In this document: positions 1 through 8,775 of the stretch, piece by piece | Numbering within the stretch: position 1 is the first letter of the stretch | How the letters are laid out: each line of letters starts with the position of its first letter | Source of the DNA: Terriglobus roseus | GTDB taxonomy: Bacteria > Acidobacteriota > Terriglobia > Terriglobales > Acidobacteriaceae | DNA: 64,000 nt | Assembly (NCBI RefSeq): GCF_900102185.1 | Contig: NZ_LT629690.1 | Coordinates: forward strand, 4,464,001-4,528,000 | Direction of reading: 5' to 3' | Position numbers and translations under genes: made by a program | The notes under the pieces: generated by a model | Databases searched by the model: none | What the model was told of the DNA's origin: nothing | What the model saw: the letters and a program-made list of their open reading frames with translations, nothing else

Positions 1-645
1 CAGCTCCACGGTGCGGTCGTCCAGCTTGCCTTCACGGAACTGCTGGCGCAGCTTTTCGCGTGTGCGCTCCTGGGTATGGGGTTCCTCCGGCTTCGCTTCA
101 GCCGAAGCATCGAAGTCAATCGCAACCGCAGGTGTTGCCGCAAGATCAGCGGGTTTTTCCTGCGCAGCTTTCAGCGTCTCGGGAGCAGGTGGCAACAGCA
201 GATCCAGCAAACGCTCTTCGGCGTTACGCTCCGCCTTGTCCTCAATCTCTTCCAGCTTCTCTTCGCGCACCATCTCAATGCCGGTTTCCACTAGGTCGCG
301 AACGATGGATTCCACATCGCGGCCCACGTAACCGACTTCGGTAAACTTGCTGGCTTCCACTTTTAGGAATGGAGAATTGGTTAACTTGGCTAACCGTCGC
401 GCAATCTCTGTTTTACCCACGCCAGTCGCGCCGATCATGATGATGTTCTTCGGCATGATCTCGTCGGCAAGCTCGGGTGCCAGCTTCTGCCGGCGTTGAC
501 GATTGCGCAGCGCAATAGCGACTGCACGCTTCGCTGCGTACTGGCCAACGACGTACTTATCCAGCTCCGCAACGATCTCGCGCGGCGTCATCTCTTCCAG
601 CGCAACGGCCTGGTCTTCTGCTACTCCGGGAAGGTAAATGGCCAT
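1..645 (-). CDS. hslU: HslU, ATPase subunit of the HslVU protease (3' end cut by window)
   Basis: AAA+ unfoldase that feeds unfolded substrates into the HslV peptidase chamber in the cytoplasm. The 215 residues present carry the N-terminal [27 protein letters not shown] signature, a Walker A loop GATGVGKT at residues 72-79, the [20 protein letters not shown] region, and the start of the charged intermediate (I) domain from about residue 120. The remainder lies beyond base 1. The ATG at 643-645 follows the hslV stop codon with no gap, the classic hslVU arrangement, and the end of hslV (GAGGAGCTC) supplies the ribosome site. Identity is secure; only the truncation by the window edge limits it. 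Confidence 0.97.
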   Translation of the reverse strand, partial: MAIYLPGVAEDQAVALEEMTPREIVAELDKYVVGQYAAKRAVAIALRNRQRRQKLAPELADEIMPKNIIMIGATGVGKTEIARRLAKLTNSPFLKVEASKFTEVGYVGRDVESIVRDLVETGIEMVREEKLEEIEDKAERNAEERLLDLLLPPAPETLKAAQEKPADLAATPAVAIDFDASAEAKPEEPHTQERTREKLRQQFREGKLDDRTVEL

Positions 646-1299
646 TTAGAGCTCCTCCACGGCGATATTGCTGTTTGTGTAGATGCAGATCTCTGCGGCA
701 ATCTTCATACCTTTTTCGACGATCTCGCGAGCCGAAAGGTCTGTATTTTCCAGCAATGCCTGCGCCGCAGCCTGCGCGAACGATCCGCCAGAGCCGATGG
801 TCATGATGGCGCCATCGCCGGTCATGTCCGGTTCAATGACGTCGCCATTGCCACCCAGCAAGTACATGTGTTCCTTGTCGGCGACCAGCAGCAGCGCCTC
901 AAGTTGGCGCAGCATCTTGTCGGTGCGCCAATCCTTGGCGAGCTCTACCGCGGCGCGCGGCAGGTTTCCGGCAAACTGCTCCAGCTTGCCCTCGAAGCGC
1001 GAGAACAGCGAGAACGCATCCGCCGTCGATCCCGCGAATCCGGCCAGCACCTTGTCCTGATACAGCCGACGTATTTTCTTGGCGCCAGATTTCATCACGG
1101 CTGAGCCCAGAGTCACCTGGCCATCGGCGGCCATCACCACCTTGCCGTTACGACGCACGCACAGAACGGTAGTGGACCGAATGCGGCGTCCATCTGCCGT
1201 GTCGTACGGGTGCATCGCGGGCTGTGCGGAGTGCGTGGTATCTGCCATGGAATCGCTGCGTAAAGACAGCTCAGAACGAGTGCCAGAGGAAGTGTGCAT
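646..1299 (-). CDS. hslV: HslV, peptidase subunit of the HslVU protease, with long propeptide
   Basis: N-terminal-nucleophile threonine peptidase that forms the proteolytic chamber of HslVU. The family core starts at [20 protein letters not shown] and continues through G.GG.FAQAAA.ALLENT and IYTN..I..EEL at the C-terminus. By alignment with known HslV, whose mature chain begins TTIVSVRRNG, the nucleophile is Thr43. That leaves a 42-residue propeptide, much longer than the usual one to a few residues. I chose the ATG at 1299 because GGTGAG lies directly upstream; internal ATGs at residues 18 and 29 have no visible ribosome site, but a later start cannot be excluded. Stop abuts the hslU start. 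Confidence 0.95.
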   Translation of the reverse strand: MHTSSGTRSELSLRSDSMADTTHSAQPAMHPYDTADGRRIRSTTVLCVRRNGKVVMAADGQVTLGSAVMKSGAKKIRRLYQDKVLAGFAGSTADAFSLFSRFEGKLEQFAGNLPRAAVELAKDWRTDKMLRQLEALLLVADKEHMYLLGGNGDVIEPDMTGDGAIMTIGSGGSFAQAAAQALLENTDLSAREIVEKGMKIAAEICIYTNSNIAVEEL

Positions 1300-1327
1300 C
1301 ACTCACCAGTATACGCCCGCGACTGCC

Positions 1328-2620
1328 CTAAATCACTGGCTCCGCCTCGCCGCGAGTGACCTTCCGCGCCAGCACCATCAGCACCACCACCAACAACAGC
1401 GCGCTGAAATACATGTAGCTCTGGATGATATTCCATCCGTGATACGGCGCGGCCTTGTTGAATGCCAGCCACGCATTCATGGTGAACAGCGAGGCGATGC
1501 CCAGTACCCACGGGCGTTTATGCTGCCAGCATCCATAGGCGAACCAGACCCACGCAAACACGCCGCAGACGATGCCGTAGTGATGTTCCCATGCCATCGG
1601 CGATGCGGCTACGGACGCAATGCCCATCGCCGCGAGATCAGCCGCGGATGCACGCAGCTTGCCCCACGGAAACAACAGTACCGCACCCATGAGCACCAGC
1701 GCCGTCGACACCGTCGTCAGATACACCCAGCGGATGTACGGCGTGTAGAGCAGGGGAGTGTAGGAGATGTTTTCGCCATTGCCAATGGCGCGGTTCAGCG
1801 TACCGAACATGCTCTGGTTGCCGTAGTGCGACTGCGCCTTCTTGCTCAATCCAGCTAGCACATGCAGAAAATCCAGGTTGTTATGAACTCCGAAAACGAT
1901 CACGGAGAACAGCAGCAGCACGGCGGATGTGGCCAGAAATGCGATCGTGGCGTTCCAACGCTTTCGCACGGCCATCCAGATCAGCAGCAGCGCATATTGT
2001 GGCTTCACGAAAGCCAGCAGAGCGCCGACAACGCCTCCAGCGGCTTCTTTGCCTTCCGACCACAGCAGAAGCAGCAATGCGAATTCAAACGACAGGTACG
2101 TCTGTGCATTGCCCAGCGAGTAGCCCTTCAGCAGTGGATAGCAGAACAGAACAGCCGCCAGCACGGCAACGATGGTTTCCCACGTCATGCGTACGCCGCG
2201 CGCTTTTAGAAACTTGTGCCCCATGGCCAGCGCGACACCCGCAATGCCCACCAGTGCAAGCCACGATGTCACAGCGAGAAAACGCAGCATAGCCACATCG
2301 CCCATGCCTAGTTTCTTCAATGCCCACAGGGGCAGAATGCTAGCCAGTGAATAGATCAGTGTGTCGTACAGCGGCGCGTAGTAGATGGGGAGTGTGGGGT
2401 GTTGCAGGAAATAATCCACGGACCGCATCATGGGCAGCCAGGAATCCGTCCACGTGCGAAAGGTCCAGAAGTCGTGCACCATTCCGCCAATCGAGCCGGG
2501 GTTGCCCCATCCGAACAGCTTGAAAAGAACGCGAGGAACGAAGTTCGACAATACAAGACTGCTCAACACAAACAGCAGCAGACGACGGCCATGCGCAGGA
2601 TCGCTGTGACGTGGACTCAT
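1328..2620 (-). CDS. GT87-type (DUF2029) polytopic membrane glycosyltransferase
   Basis: About 430-residue integral membrane protein with roughly ten hydrophobic helices. A loop near residue 45-75 reads GGMVHDFWTFRTWTDSW, and PIYYAPLYDTLIYS follows the second hydrophobic part; an arrangement of this kind is typical of GT87/DUF2029 polyprenyl-phosphate-sugar mannosyltransferases. Family knowledge suggests transfer of a lipid-linked sugar on the outer face of the membrane; acceptor and sugar are unknown. The start at 2620 is preferred over an in-frame ATG at 2674 because GGAGTGG sits just before it. It lies 28 bases upstream of hslV on the same strand, so co-transcription is possible although no functional link is evident. 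Confidence 0.7.
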   Translation of the reverse strand: MSPRHSDPAHGRRLLLFVLSSLVLSNFVPRVLFKLFGWGNPGSIGGMVHDFWTFRTWTDSWLPMMRSVDYFLQHPTLPIYYAPLYDTLIYSLASILPLWALKKLGMGDVAMLRFLAVTSWLALVGIAGVALAMGHKFLKARGVRMTWETIVAVLAAVLFCYPLLKGYSLGNAQTYLSFEFALLLLLWSEGKEAAGGVVGALLAFVKPQYALLLIWMAVRKRWNATIAFLATSAVLLLFSVIVFGVHNNLDFLHVLAGLSKKAQSHYGNQSMFGTLNRAIGNGENISYTPLLYTPYIRWVYLTTVSTALVLMGAVLLFPWGKLRASAADLAAMGIASVAASPMAWEHHYGIVCGVFAWVWFAYGCWQHKRPWVLGIASLFTMNAWLAFNKAAPYHGWNIIQSYMYFSALLLVVVLMVLARKVTRGEAEPVI

Positions 2621-2698
2621 TCCACTCCAGTACAGCACGGACGCAGCGGCTTTGCCACGTCCATAGGTCCTCATGCGTTGTCGGCCTGAAAGGTGATC

Positions 2699-2884
2699 CT
2701 ATTCGTCAGAACGTTCGTATTCGCGCTTCGTTCCACGCTCTGACAGGCGCACACGCATGCGGCAAAAATTGCATCGCCATGGATATTGGCCGAAGAGTGG
2801 CCAGAAATACCGCTCTAATAAGCCGCGGCGCTTGCTGCGCTTCAGCCTGCCGCGCTGACACATCGTGCAACTACGATCGTTCAT
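2699..2884 (-). CDS. Small zinc-ribbon-like protein (61 aa)
   Basis: Small basic protein with two CxxC pairs: CTMC at residues 6-9 and CNFC at about 38-41, separated by an Arg/Lys-rich stretch (KRSKRRG) and an aromatic segment ERYFWPLFGQYPWRC. This spacing is what a treble-clef or zinc-ribbon fold needs. I recall uncharacterised acidobacterial microproteins with the same layout (CxxC, RS-R-G, WPL-G, P-RC-xC), which supports a real gene, but function is unknown. No strong ribosome site is visible. It precedes the GT87 gene on the same strand by 78 bases. A nonfunctional frame is the main alternative. Confidence 0.55.
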   Translation of the reverse strand: MNDRSCTMCQRGRLKRSKRRGLLERYFWPLFGQYPWRCNFCRMRVRLSERGTKREYERSDE

Positions 2885-3021
2885 GAATCACCGGAAAAGA
2901 AAGAAACGGACTCCAAGCAGCAGAAAAGTGGTGCGGGGCGCAGCAAGAATAAGGACTCTTTTAGGTCGAGATGATTCTAATGATCGTTACACACGCTTGG
3001 TTGGGAAATATCATGCCAATG

Positions 3022-3050
3022 ACAAAGAAAAGACTTCGGTTTCCCGAAGC
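3022..3050 (-). terminator. Rho-independent terminator of the aldo/keto reductase gene
   Basis: Read on the minus strand, CTTCGG-GAAA-CCGAAG forms a six-base-pair stem with a GAAA tetraloop, followed by a T-rich run (TCTTTTCTTT). It lies 30 bases beyond the stop codon of the aldo/keto reductase gene. Confidence 0.7.
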
Positions 3051-3079
3051 CTCCTCTTTGACTGATACTGCCGCTGGTA

Positions 3080-4120
3080 TTACGAACGATAGGCAGGTGG
3101 TTGCGGGTTGCGATGGTAGAACTGCACCTGATGCCAGTAGGGATAGGGCTTCGGTAGCTCGCTGGCTTGGTCCAGCTTCGCTACCTGCTCTTCCGTCAAC
3201 ACAAAGCTGGCGGCTTCCAGATTGCCCTTCAACTGCTCAGCGTTTCGCGCGCCGATAACCAGGCTGCTTACCGTTGGCTTGCGCAGCAACCAGTTCAGAG
3301 CTACCTGCGGTACAGTCTTGCCTGTTTCAGCGGCAACGGCATCCAGAGCGTCCACCACTTTGTAGAGATATTCATCGTCTACCACCGGGCCACCGGCGGT
3401 GCCTTCTTTGGCGCGAGTGCCAGCAGCGGGCGGATGTCCACGGCGAATCTTCCCGGTCAGGCGTCCCCATCCCAACGGACTCCAGATCAGTGCGCCGACA
3501 CCTTCCTTATCGCCCACCTGCATCAGTTCCCACTCATAGTCGCGGCCAATCAGTGAGTAATACACCTGGTGCGCGGCGTACTTTGCCCATCCATACTTTT
3601 CGCTGATGTCCACAGACTTCTGCAGCGCCCAGCCGGAGAAGTTGGAGCAGGCGATGTAGCGGATCTTGCCCTCACGCACGAACTTGTCGAGTGTGTTTAG
3701 CGTCTCTTCAATCGGTGTCAGACCATCGAATGCATGCATGTGGTAGACGTCGATGTAGTCCGTCTGAAGGCGCTTCAGGCTGCCATGAAGCTGCTTCGTG
3801 ATGTTGTAACGGCTTGATCCACTCTCGTTCGGCCCGGGGCCAAAGCCGAAGGTGGACTTTGTGCTGATCAGCACGCTTTCACGAGGCAGATGCTTGATGG
3901 CAGCACCCAGAATCTCCTCCGACCGGCCTTCGGAATACACATCGGCTGTGTCAAAGAAGTTCACGCCAGCGTCCATGCACTGGTCAATCAGTTGCCGCGC
4001 TTCTTCAACGTCCGTGGAACCCCACGTTTTGAAGAACTCGTTCGAACCACCAAAGGTGCCAGTGCCATAGCAGAGCACGGGAACCATAAGACCACTGTTG
4101 CCAAGCTGTCGAAATTCCAT
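3080..4120 (-). CDS. Aldo/keto reductase
   Basis: NAD(P)H-dependent oxidoreductase of the AKR superfamily, (beta/alpha)8 barrel, 346 residues. The catalytic tetrad is visible as Asp57 and Tyr62 (FFDTADVYSEGRSEE), Lys88 (VLISTKST) and His129 (DVYHMHAFD). The C-terminal cofactor region shows VPQVALNWLLRKPTVSSLVIGARN, typical of the YghZ/Kv-beta-like branch that reduces aldehydes or sugars. Start chosen at 4120 because GAGGGAAAT precedes that ATG and MEFRQLGNSGLMVP is the family N-terminus; upstream in-frame codons would only add a nonconserved tail. Physiological substrate unknown. Stands alone, about 100 bases downstream of miaA on the same strand. Confidence 0.9.
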   Translation of the reverse strand: MEFRQLGNSGLMVPVLCYGTGTFGGSNEFFKTWGSTDVEEARQLIDQCMDAGVNFFDTADVYSEGRSEEILGAAIKHLPRESVLISTKSTFGFGPGPNESGSSRYNITKQLHGSLKRLQTDYIDVYHMHAFDGLTPIEETLNTLDKFVREGKIRYIACSNFSGWALQKSVDISEKYGWAKYAAHQVYYSLIGRDYEWELMQVGDKEGVGALIWSPLGWGRLTGKIRRGHPPAAGTRAKEGTAGGPVVDDEYLYKVVDALDAVAAETGKTVPQVALNWLLRKPTVSSLVIGARNAEQLKGNLEAASFVLTEEQVAKLDQASELPKPYPYWHQVQFYHRNPQPPAYRS

Positions 4121-4222
4121 ATTTCCCTCAGATGCCTCATCCATCTCGAAGTCGCAGAAGACGCCTCTCAATGTATCGCCATGGCGCGCCAGCGTTGATA
4201 AAAAATCGCGCAGAGTCAGGTT

Positions 4223-5143
4223 TTAGATCGCAAGCAAGCGCAATGCTTCGTCCACCGCATCGCCACCAAAGCTGTGTAGCCATTGCACGCGCGCGTCGCG
4301 ACGGAACCACGTGCCCTGGCGTTTGCTGTAATTGCGATGGCCAGTCTGCGCCTTCGCGATGGCTTCGGCTTCGGTCATTTCGCCACGCAAGACTGCCTGA
4401 GCTTCTGCGTATCCCAACGAACCTAACGCACGGCAGTCCGTTCCGTACTTCGCCACAAGTCCGCGTGTTTCTTCCACTAACCCATCGGTAAACATGGCTG
4501 CACAACGCGCGTTGATGCGTTCGTACAAAGCGGCCCGATCTGGAGCCAACCCCATCTGCACCACGCGAAACCCTTCGAGCGGGGAAGGAGAACGTGCTTG
4601 CCACGCATCACTCATCGGCCTGCCTTCGAGTACGGAGACCTCAATCGCACGAATCAGTTTCGGATGGTCGTTCTCATGAATCCGCGAAGCTGCGGCGGGG
4701 TCCAGCCTTCGCAACACACGCATCAGCACGGCGGGGCCGCGACGTTCCATCGCTGCACGCAGCCTGTCGCGAAGAGATTCATCGCGCTGCGGAACAGGGC
4801 TGAAACCATCCAATAGAGCTCGCAGATAGAGACCCGTTCCACCGGCCACGATGGGGACTTTGCCGCGACTGGCAATGTCCTGCACAGCCGCGCGTGCGGC
4901 TCGGCCATACTCGCCTGCGGTGTATTCCACGTTGGGTGGCACCACGTCGATCATGTGGTGCCGCACCCGCGCGCGTTCTTCTCGCGATGGCTTCGCTGTG
5001 CCCAGCTCCATTTCCTGATACACCGCTACGGAATCGCAGGAGACGATTTCGCCATCCAGCTTTTCTGCAAGCGCAAGGGAGAGTGCGGTCTTACCGCTGG
5101 CAGTAGGGCCAACGATGACTGGCAAAAGGGGAAGCGCGCTCAC
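4223..5143 (-). CDS. miaA: MiaA, tRNA dimethylallyltransferase
   Basis: Transfers a dimethylallyl group to A37 of tRNAs reading UNN codons. The 306-residue protein has the P-loop GPTASGKT at residues 12-19, the DSVAVYQEMELGTAKPS segment, HHMIDVVPPNVEYTAGEY, VPIVAGGTGLYLRALLDG and the C-terminal GHRNYSKRQGTWFRRD, all standard for MiaA. A GTG start at 5143 is assigned: it overlaps the stop of a small upstream frame in the sequence GTGA, lies 8 bases after GGAGGG, and gives the expected N-terminus MSALPLLPVIVG. Longer in-frame starts would add about 43 residues that look unrelated. Translation is probably coupled to the upstream microprotein. Confidence 0.95.
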   Translation of the reverse strand: MSALPLLPVIVGPTASGKTALSLALAEKLDGEIVSCDSVAVYQEMELGTAKPSREERARVRHHMIDVVPPNVEYTAGEYGRAARAAVQDIASRGKVPIVAGGTGLYLRALLDGFSPVPQRDESLRDRLRAAMERRGPAVLMRVLRRLDPAAASRIHENDHPKLIRAIEVSVLEGRPMSDAWQARSPSPLEGFRVVQMGLAPDRAALYERINARCAAMFTDGLVEETRGLVAKYGTDCRALGSLGYAEAQAVLRGEMTEAEAIAKAQTGHRNYSKRQGTWFRRDARVQWLHSFGGDAVDEALRLLAI

Positions 5144-5259
5144 GGCAGCATCCCTCCGCGCCAAGCGCGCAGCACGACAACAATCAGCATGATGGCGCCA
5201 ATTGCTATGGCTGCAGCCAGTTGCAGTCGTTGTAGGCGCGCCTGTTCCTTCGTATGCAT
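5140..5259 (-). CDS. 39-aa single-pass membrane microprotein coupled to miaA
   Basis: Too short for usual gene callers. Reading from the ATG at 5259 gives a basic, polar start (MHTKEQARLQRLQ), a hydrophobic helix of about 18 residues (LAAAIAIGAIMLIVVVL) and a positively charged end (RAWRGGMLP). GGTGAAGG lies just before the ATG and its stop TGA overlaps the miaA GTG start (GTGA), so ribosomes finishing here could restart on miaA. Overlapping stop-start, ribosome site and membrane helix together argue for translation. Function unknown; either a leader whose value is coupling, or a membrane microprotein in its own right. Confidence 0.6.
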   Translation of the reverse strand: MHTKEQARLQRLQLAAAIAIGAIMLIVVVLRAWRGGMLP

Positions 5260-5307
5260 CCTTCACCAACATAAAGCCGGTGAAGGATTTGCGTGTGTGA
5301 GTAGGCC

Positions 5308-7017
5308 TTACACGGTCTGATCTCTCGCGTGGTCCACTTTCTCGTCGCGATAAAACTGGCAGCCAAAGAGCCGAAAATCCTGCACGTTGTGCAGGCGGAA
5401 CTGCTTCTCCTGCAGACGACGTGGCAGACGCAGCCGGAACAGGTCCACGCCGTCCGCATCAGCCAGCAGCATCGCAGGCCGCGTATCACTGGTGGATTGG
5501 TTGGCAAACTCCACGTTCGTCAGTTCCAGGTTGCGAATGTGGCGTGCGTACAGACCGCTGGCTGGGACATCGCCGAACATATTCGGTTCCGGATAGCCGG
5601 TGGGAAGCTCCTGCGGAATGCCATCAGGACCCAGTGGTGCAGGTCCGGCCTGCCCATAGCCAGACGAGGCGTGACCCTTATCGATGGCGCTCATCTGCAC
5701 ATTCGAGGCTGCGGAAACACTCTCAATTGGCGTGTGATGGAAGTAGCTGTCGGAGAGCTTTACATCTTCAATCGCGTGGTCGGGAATGCCCGCGAAGATG
5801 CTTGGCATTGGGTCAGCATCGTGGCTGGTAACGTTGCTCATCAACACGCGTTTCAGCGTGCCAATGGGAATTTCTTTCGGTCCGCGCATGCGTGATTGCA
5901 GGCGCAGGAATAGTGGCGCGCCACGCACACCGCGCATGGTGATGCCGGTGAAGGTGATGTCCTCCAGATTCGCACCATCGGCAGTTTCCAGCGCGAAGCC
6001 GCGGCAGGTGTCGAAGGTGCAGTCGGAGATGGTGATGTTGCGGAATCCGCCGTTGGATTCCGTGCCACACTTGATGCGGCCATGACCGTAGAAGCGGACG
6101 GGGTTCACGTGCGGCTTCCATGTGCCGTCCAGCACTGTGCCCACCTGGTATCCGCCGGTGACGTAGCAACCGGTGATGGTCACGTTGATGGTGTCGCGGC
6201 GGTAGCCCAGCGCATAGCTGCTCTTGGGGCAGATGCCGTCATCCTGCGGCGAGTTCACGGTGCAGTTGCTGATGCGCACATTGCGGCAGCAATCCACGTC
6301 AATGCCATCGCGGCTGGTGTCGATCTTCAGGTTGTCGATGGTCAGATTGTCCACGCCGGTAGCAAGAACGCAGAACCATCCGCCGCGCAGAACGGAAAAG
6401 TCGCTCAGGATGACGTTGCGGCAGTTCTTCAAAGCAATGGCTTTATTTCCCACACCGGGCGACGTGCTGGCGGGGAGATCGACTTCCGCTTTCTCGCCGC
6501 GAGCCAACCCCTTACCCCAGATCAATCCCGGGCCAAAGATGCCAATGTCGTGCAGATCCTCGCCCCAGATCAGCGAGTTGTGCCAGTGATTGTGGCCGTA
6601 GTCCTGAAACTTCTCGATGGCGGGATTCTGCGGTTCAGCAGCGTCGTATCCGCCGGTTTTCAGGCCGTCCATGGGAACGGTGGCGGCAAGAATGGTCGCG
6701 CCCTGCGAGAGATAGAGGGCAACATTGCTCTTCAGGCGAATGGAGTAGCTGGCGTAAACGCCTGCCGGGAAGACCACCGTGCCGCCGCCCGCGTTGGCCG
6801 CCGCTTCAATGGCTCGGTTGATGGCGGGAGAGTCGATGGTTTGGCCGTCGCCTGTAGCGCCAAAGCGGCGGACATCATAGTAGACCTCGCGCGTCGAAGT
6901 GGCGGCTCCCCGACGGGGCTGGGCCTCCATCGATCCCGCAAGTGTGACCGCGCCACCGGCCATACCCAGCCCGGCCATCTTCAAAAATTCACGACGAAAC
7001 TCCTGCACGTTTTTCAT
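5308..7017 (-). CDS. Tat-exported glycoside hydrolase family 28 (polygalacturonase-like)
   Basis: Secreted pectin-type hydrolase of about 569 residues. The N-terminus carries a twin-arginine signal (RREFLKMAGLGMAGGAVTLAG). The mature part opens with VRRFGATGDGQTIDSPAINRAIEAA, the usual start of the right-handed beta-helix in GH28 and pectate-lyase-like proteins, and contains GIDVDCCRNVRISNC and SPQDDGICPKS, matching the catalytic aspartates (NTD and DD motifs) of polygalacturonases. Likely acts on galacturonan side chains outside the cytoplasm, though related rhamnogalacturonases and xylogalacturonases cannot be excluded. Start taken at the ATG at 7017; a TTG two codons upstream is the alternative. 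Divergent from the transhydrogenase gene across 279 bases. Confidence 0.85.
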   Translation of the reverse strand: MKNVQEFRREFLKMAGLGMAGGAVTLAGSMEAQPRRGAATSTREVYYDVRRFGATGDGQTIDSPAINRAIEAAANAGGGTVVFPAGVYASYSIRLKSNVALYLSQGATILAATVPMDGLKTGGYDAAEPQNPAIEKFQDYGHNHWHNSLIWGEDLHDIGIFGPGLIWGKGLARGEKAEVDLPASTSPGVGNKAIALKNCRNVILSDFSVLRGGWFCVLATGVDNLTIDNLKIDTSRDGIDVDCCRNVRISNCTVNSPQDDGICPKSSYALGYRRDTINVTITGCYVTGGYQVGTVLDGTWKPHVNPVRFYGHGRIKCGTESNGGFRNITISDCTFDTCRGFALETADGANLEDITFTGITMRGVRGAPLFLRLQSRMRGPKEIPIGTLKRVLMSNVTSHDADPMPSIFAGIPDHAIEDVKLSDSYFHHTPIESVSAASNVQMSAIDKGHASSGYGQAGPAPLGPDGIPQELPTGYPEPNMFGDVPASGLYARHIRNLELTNVEFANQSTSDTRPAMLLADADGVDLFRLRLPRRLQEKQFRLHNVQDFRLFGCQFYRDEKVDHARDQTV

Positions 7018-7296
7018 CCCCAAAACTCGTCTGTGTGGAAAGCAGCACTAGTTTAGGCGAGACCAATGACGCGGACATGATGGAAATGCCGAAACCTGTA
7101 AACGGTAACCTTTCGACTGCCGCCAGCCGATAGAGGGATATGGGTGCGCGGACGCGGCTCCCGTGCTGTGGTAGCCTGAAAACCGAAACAGGGGTGAGCG
7201 GAGCCGCACAACGGCGGCACATTTCCGTCCACTAGAAAGCGTTAACGAACCGCCAGAGCGCGCAGCGTCCTGCCAACCAGAGGAAAGCGCCATCGC

Positions 7297-8709
7297 ATGA
7301 GCAGTGCATCGTCGGCCAGTGTGTATGACCTGATCGTGATCGGCTCCGGCCCCGCCGGACAACGCGCTGCCATTTATGGCGCAAAACTCGGTAAGAGGGT
7401 CGCCCTCGTCGAGATGCGCGAAGTGGTTGGCGGAGCCTGTATCAATACCGGAACCATCCCCAGCAAAACCATGCGCGAGGCGGTGCTGCACCTCTCGGGC
7501 TATAACTACCGCTCTATCTACGGTATGAACTACCGTGTGAAAGAGCGCATCACGATGGCCGACCTCGCCTTCCGTGTGCAGCACGTCATCAAGACCGAAA
7601 TTGACGTTACTGAAGCTCAGCTTTCCCGTAACAACATCGAGATGTTCACCGGCGTCGCCTCCTTTGAGGACCCGACCCACCTCCGCGTGACCAATAGCCG
7701 CGGATCGAACGTCTACGAAGCGAAGAACATCATCATCGCCACAGGCACGAAGCCGGCCAGCAGCGATAAGGTGCCGATCAACGGCAACACGATCATCAAC
7801 AGCGATCTGGTGCTGGATCTGAAGCAGTTGCCCAAGACCATGATCGTTGTGGGCGGCGGCGTGATCGGTGTGGAATACACCTGCATGTTCGCCGCGCTGG
7901 GTGTGCGCGTCACGCTGATTGAGCGTCGTCCACGTCTGCTGGAGTTTGCAGATCAGGAAATTGTGGAAGCGCTGAGCTACCACCTGCGCGACAGCCGCGT
8001 GACCATGCGCCTCAACGAAGAGGTGGAGTCCGTCGAAGAGAACGAAGACGGCACCGTGACGGCGAACCTGGAATCGCGCAAGAAGGTACAAGGCGACGCG
8101 CTGCTGTATGCCGTTGGTCGTCAGGGCAACGTGGATGAGTTGATGCTGCAGAACATCGGCGTGGACTCCGATGAGCGCGGCCGCATTCCAGTCGACAAGG
8201 ATTACCGCACGAAGTGCGCCACCGTGTTTGCCGTGGGCGACGTGATCGGGTTCCCGTCGCTGGCGTCGGTATCCATGGAGCAGGGCCGCATCGCAGGCGC
8301 TCGCGCGTTCGGTGACGAGACGATCCTGTCTAACCCCAGCTTCTACCCGTACGGCATCTGGACCATTCCGGAGATCAGCTTCCTTGGCAAGACGGAGGAG
8401 CAGCTCACGGAAGAGGACGTGCCTTACGAAGTGGGTGTGGCGTACTACCGTGAGATTGCCCGTGGACAGATTCGTGGCGATACGACGGGACGTCTGAAGC
8501 TCATCTTCCATCGTGAGAACAAATCGATTCTGGGTGTGCACATCATTGGCGAAGGTGCCAGCGAACTGTTGCACATCGGGCAGGCTGTGATGGCGCTGGG
8601 CGGCAACGTGGACTACTTCGTAGAGACGGTCTTCAACTATCCGACTCTGGCCGAGTGCTACAAGGTGGCAGCGTTCAACGGCCTCAACCGCCTGCGTCGC
8701 GGCGACTAG
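7297..8709 (+). CDS. sthA: Soluble pyridine nucleotide transhydrogenase (Si-specific)
   Basis: Cytoplasmic FAD enzyme that transfers reducing equivalents between NADPH and NAD+. The sequence has the FAD motif GSGPAGQRAAIYGAKLGK, then GGACINTGTIPSKTMREA. The second cysteine of the dihydrolipoamide-dehydrogenase redox pair is replaced by threonine (CxxTGTIPSKT), the hallmark that separates SthA from LpdA-type enzymes. A second Rossmann motif VVGGGVIGVEYTCMFAALG and the VFAVGDVIGFPSLASVSMEQGR segment follow. 470 residues matches the family. AGAGGA lies 14 bases before the ATG. A bidirectional hairpin follows the gene. Confidence 0.95.
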   Translation: MSSASSASVYDLIVIGSGPAGQRAAIYGAKLGKRVALVEMREVVGGACINTGTIPSKTMREAVLHLSGYNYRSIYGMNYRVKERITMADLAFRVQHVIKTEIDVTEAQLSRNNIEMFTGVASFEDPTHLRVTNSRGSNVYEAKNIIIATGTKPASSDKVPINGNTIINSDLVLDLKQLPKTMIVVGGGVIGVEYTCMFAALGVRVTLIERRPRLLEFADQEIVEALSYHLRDSRVTMRLNEEVESVEENEDGTVTANLESRKKVQGDALLYAVGRQGNVDELMLQNIGVDSDERGRIPVDKDYRTKCATVFAVGDVIGFPSLASVSMEQGRIAGARAFGDETILSNPSFYPYGIWTIPEISFLGKTEEQLTEEDVPYEVGVAYYREIARGQIRGDTTGRLKLIFHRENKSILGVHIIGEGASELLHIGQAVMALGGNVDYFVETVFNYPTLAECYKVAAFNGLNRLRRGD

Positions 8710-8730
8710 TTCGATCTTGTAAGAGATAGA

Positions 8731-8760
8731 AAAGGCATGGCTTACGCCATGCCTTTTGTT
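8731..8760. terminator. Bidirectional terminator hairpin
   Basis: An 11-base-pair perfect stem (AAAGGCATGGC / GCCATGCCTTT) with a four-base loop is followed by TTG TTTTGC on the plus strand and by TTCTATC on the minus strand. It separates the convergent transhydrogenase and His/Met-rich genes. Confidence 0.85.
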
Positions 8761-8775
8761 TTGCTGGCGAGTTGG

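Noticed and set aside
2865-3065. A 66-codon basic plus-strand frame
   Set aside because: No ribosome site or family resemblance, and it overlaps both the zinc-ribbon gene and the reductase terminator.
6082-7056. A 324-codon open frame on the plus strand
   Set aside because: Antisense to the GH28 gene, Ala/Val-rich, no motifs or ribosome site.
7048-8574. A 508-codon open frame on the minus strand
   Set aside because: It lies antisense to the transhydrogenase gene, which has full motif support; the antisense product is His/Val-rich and matches no family. It is a codon-bias shadow.
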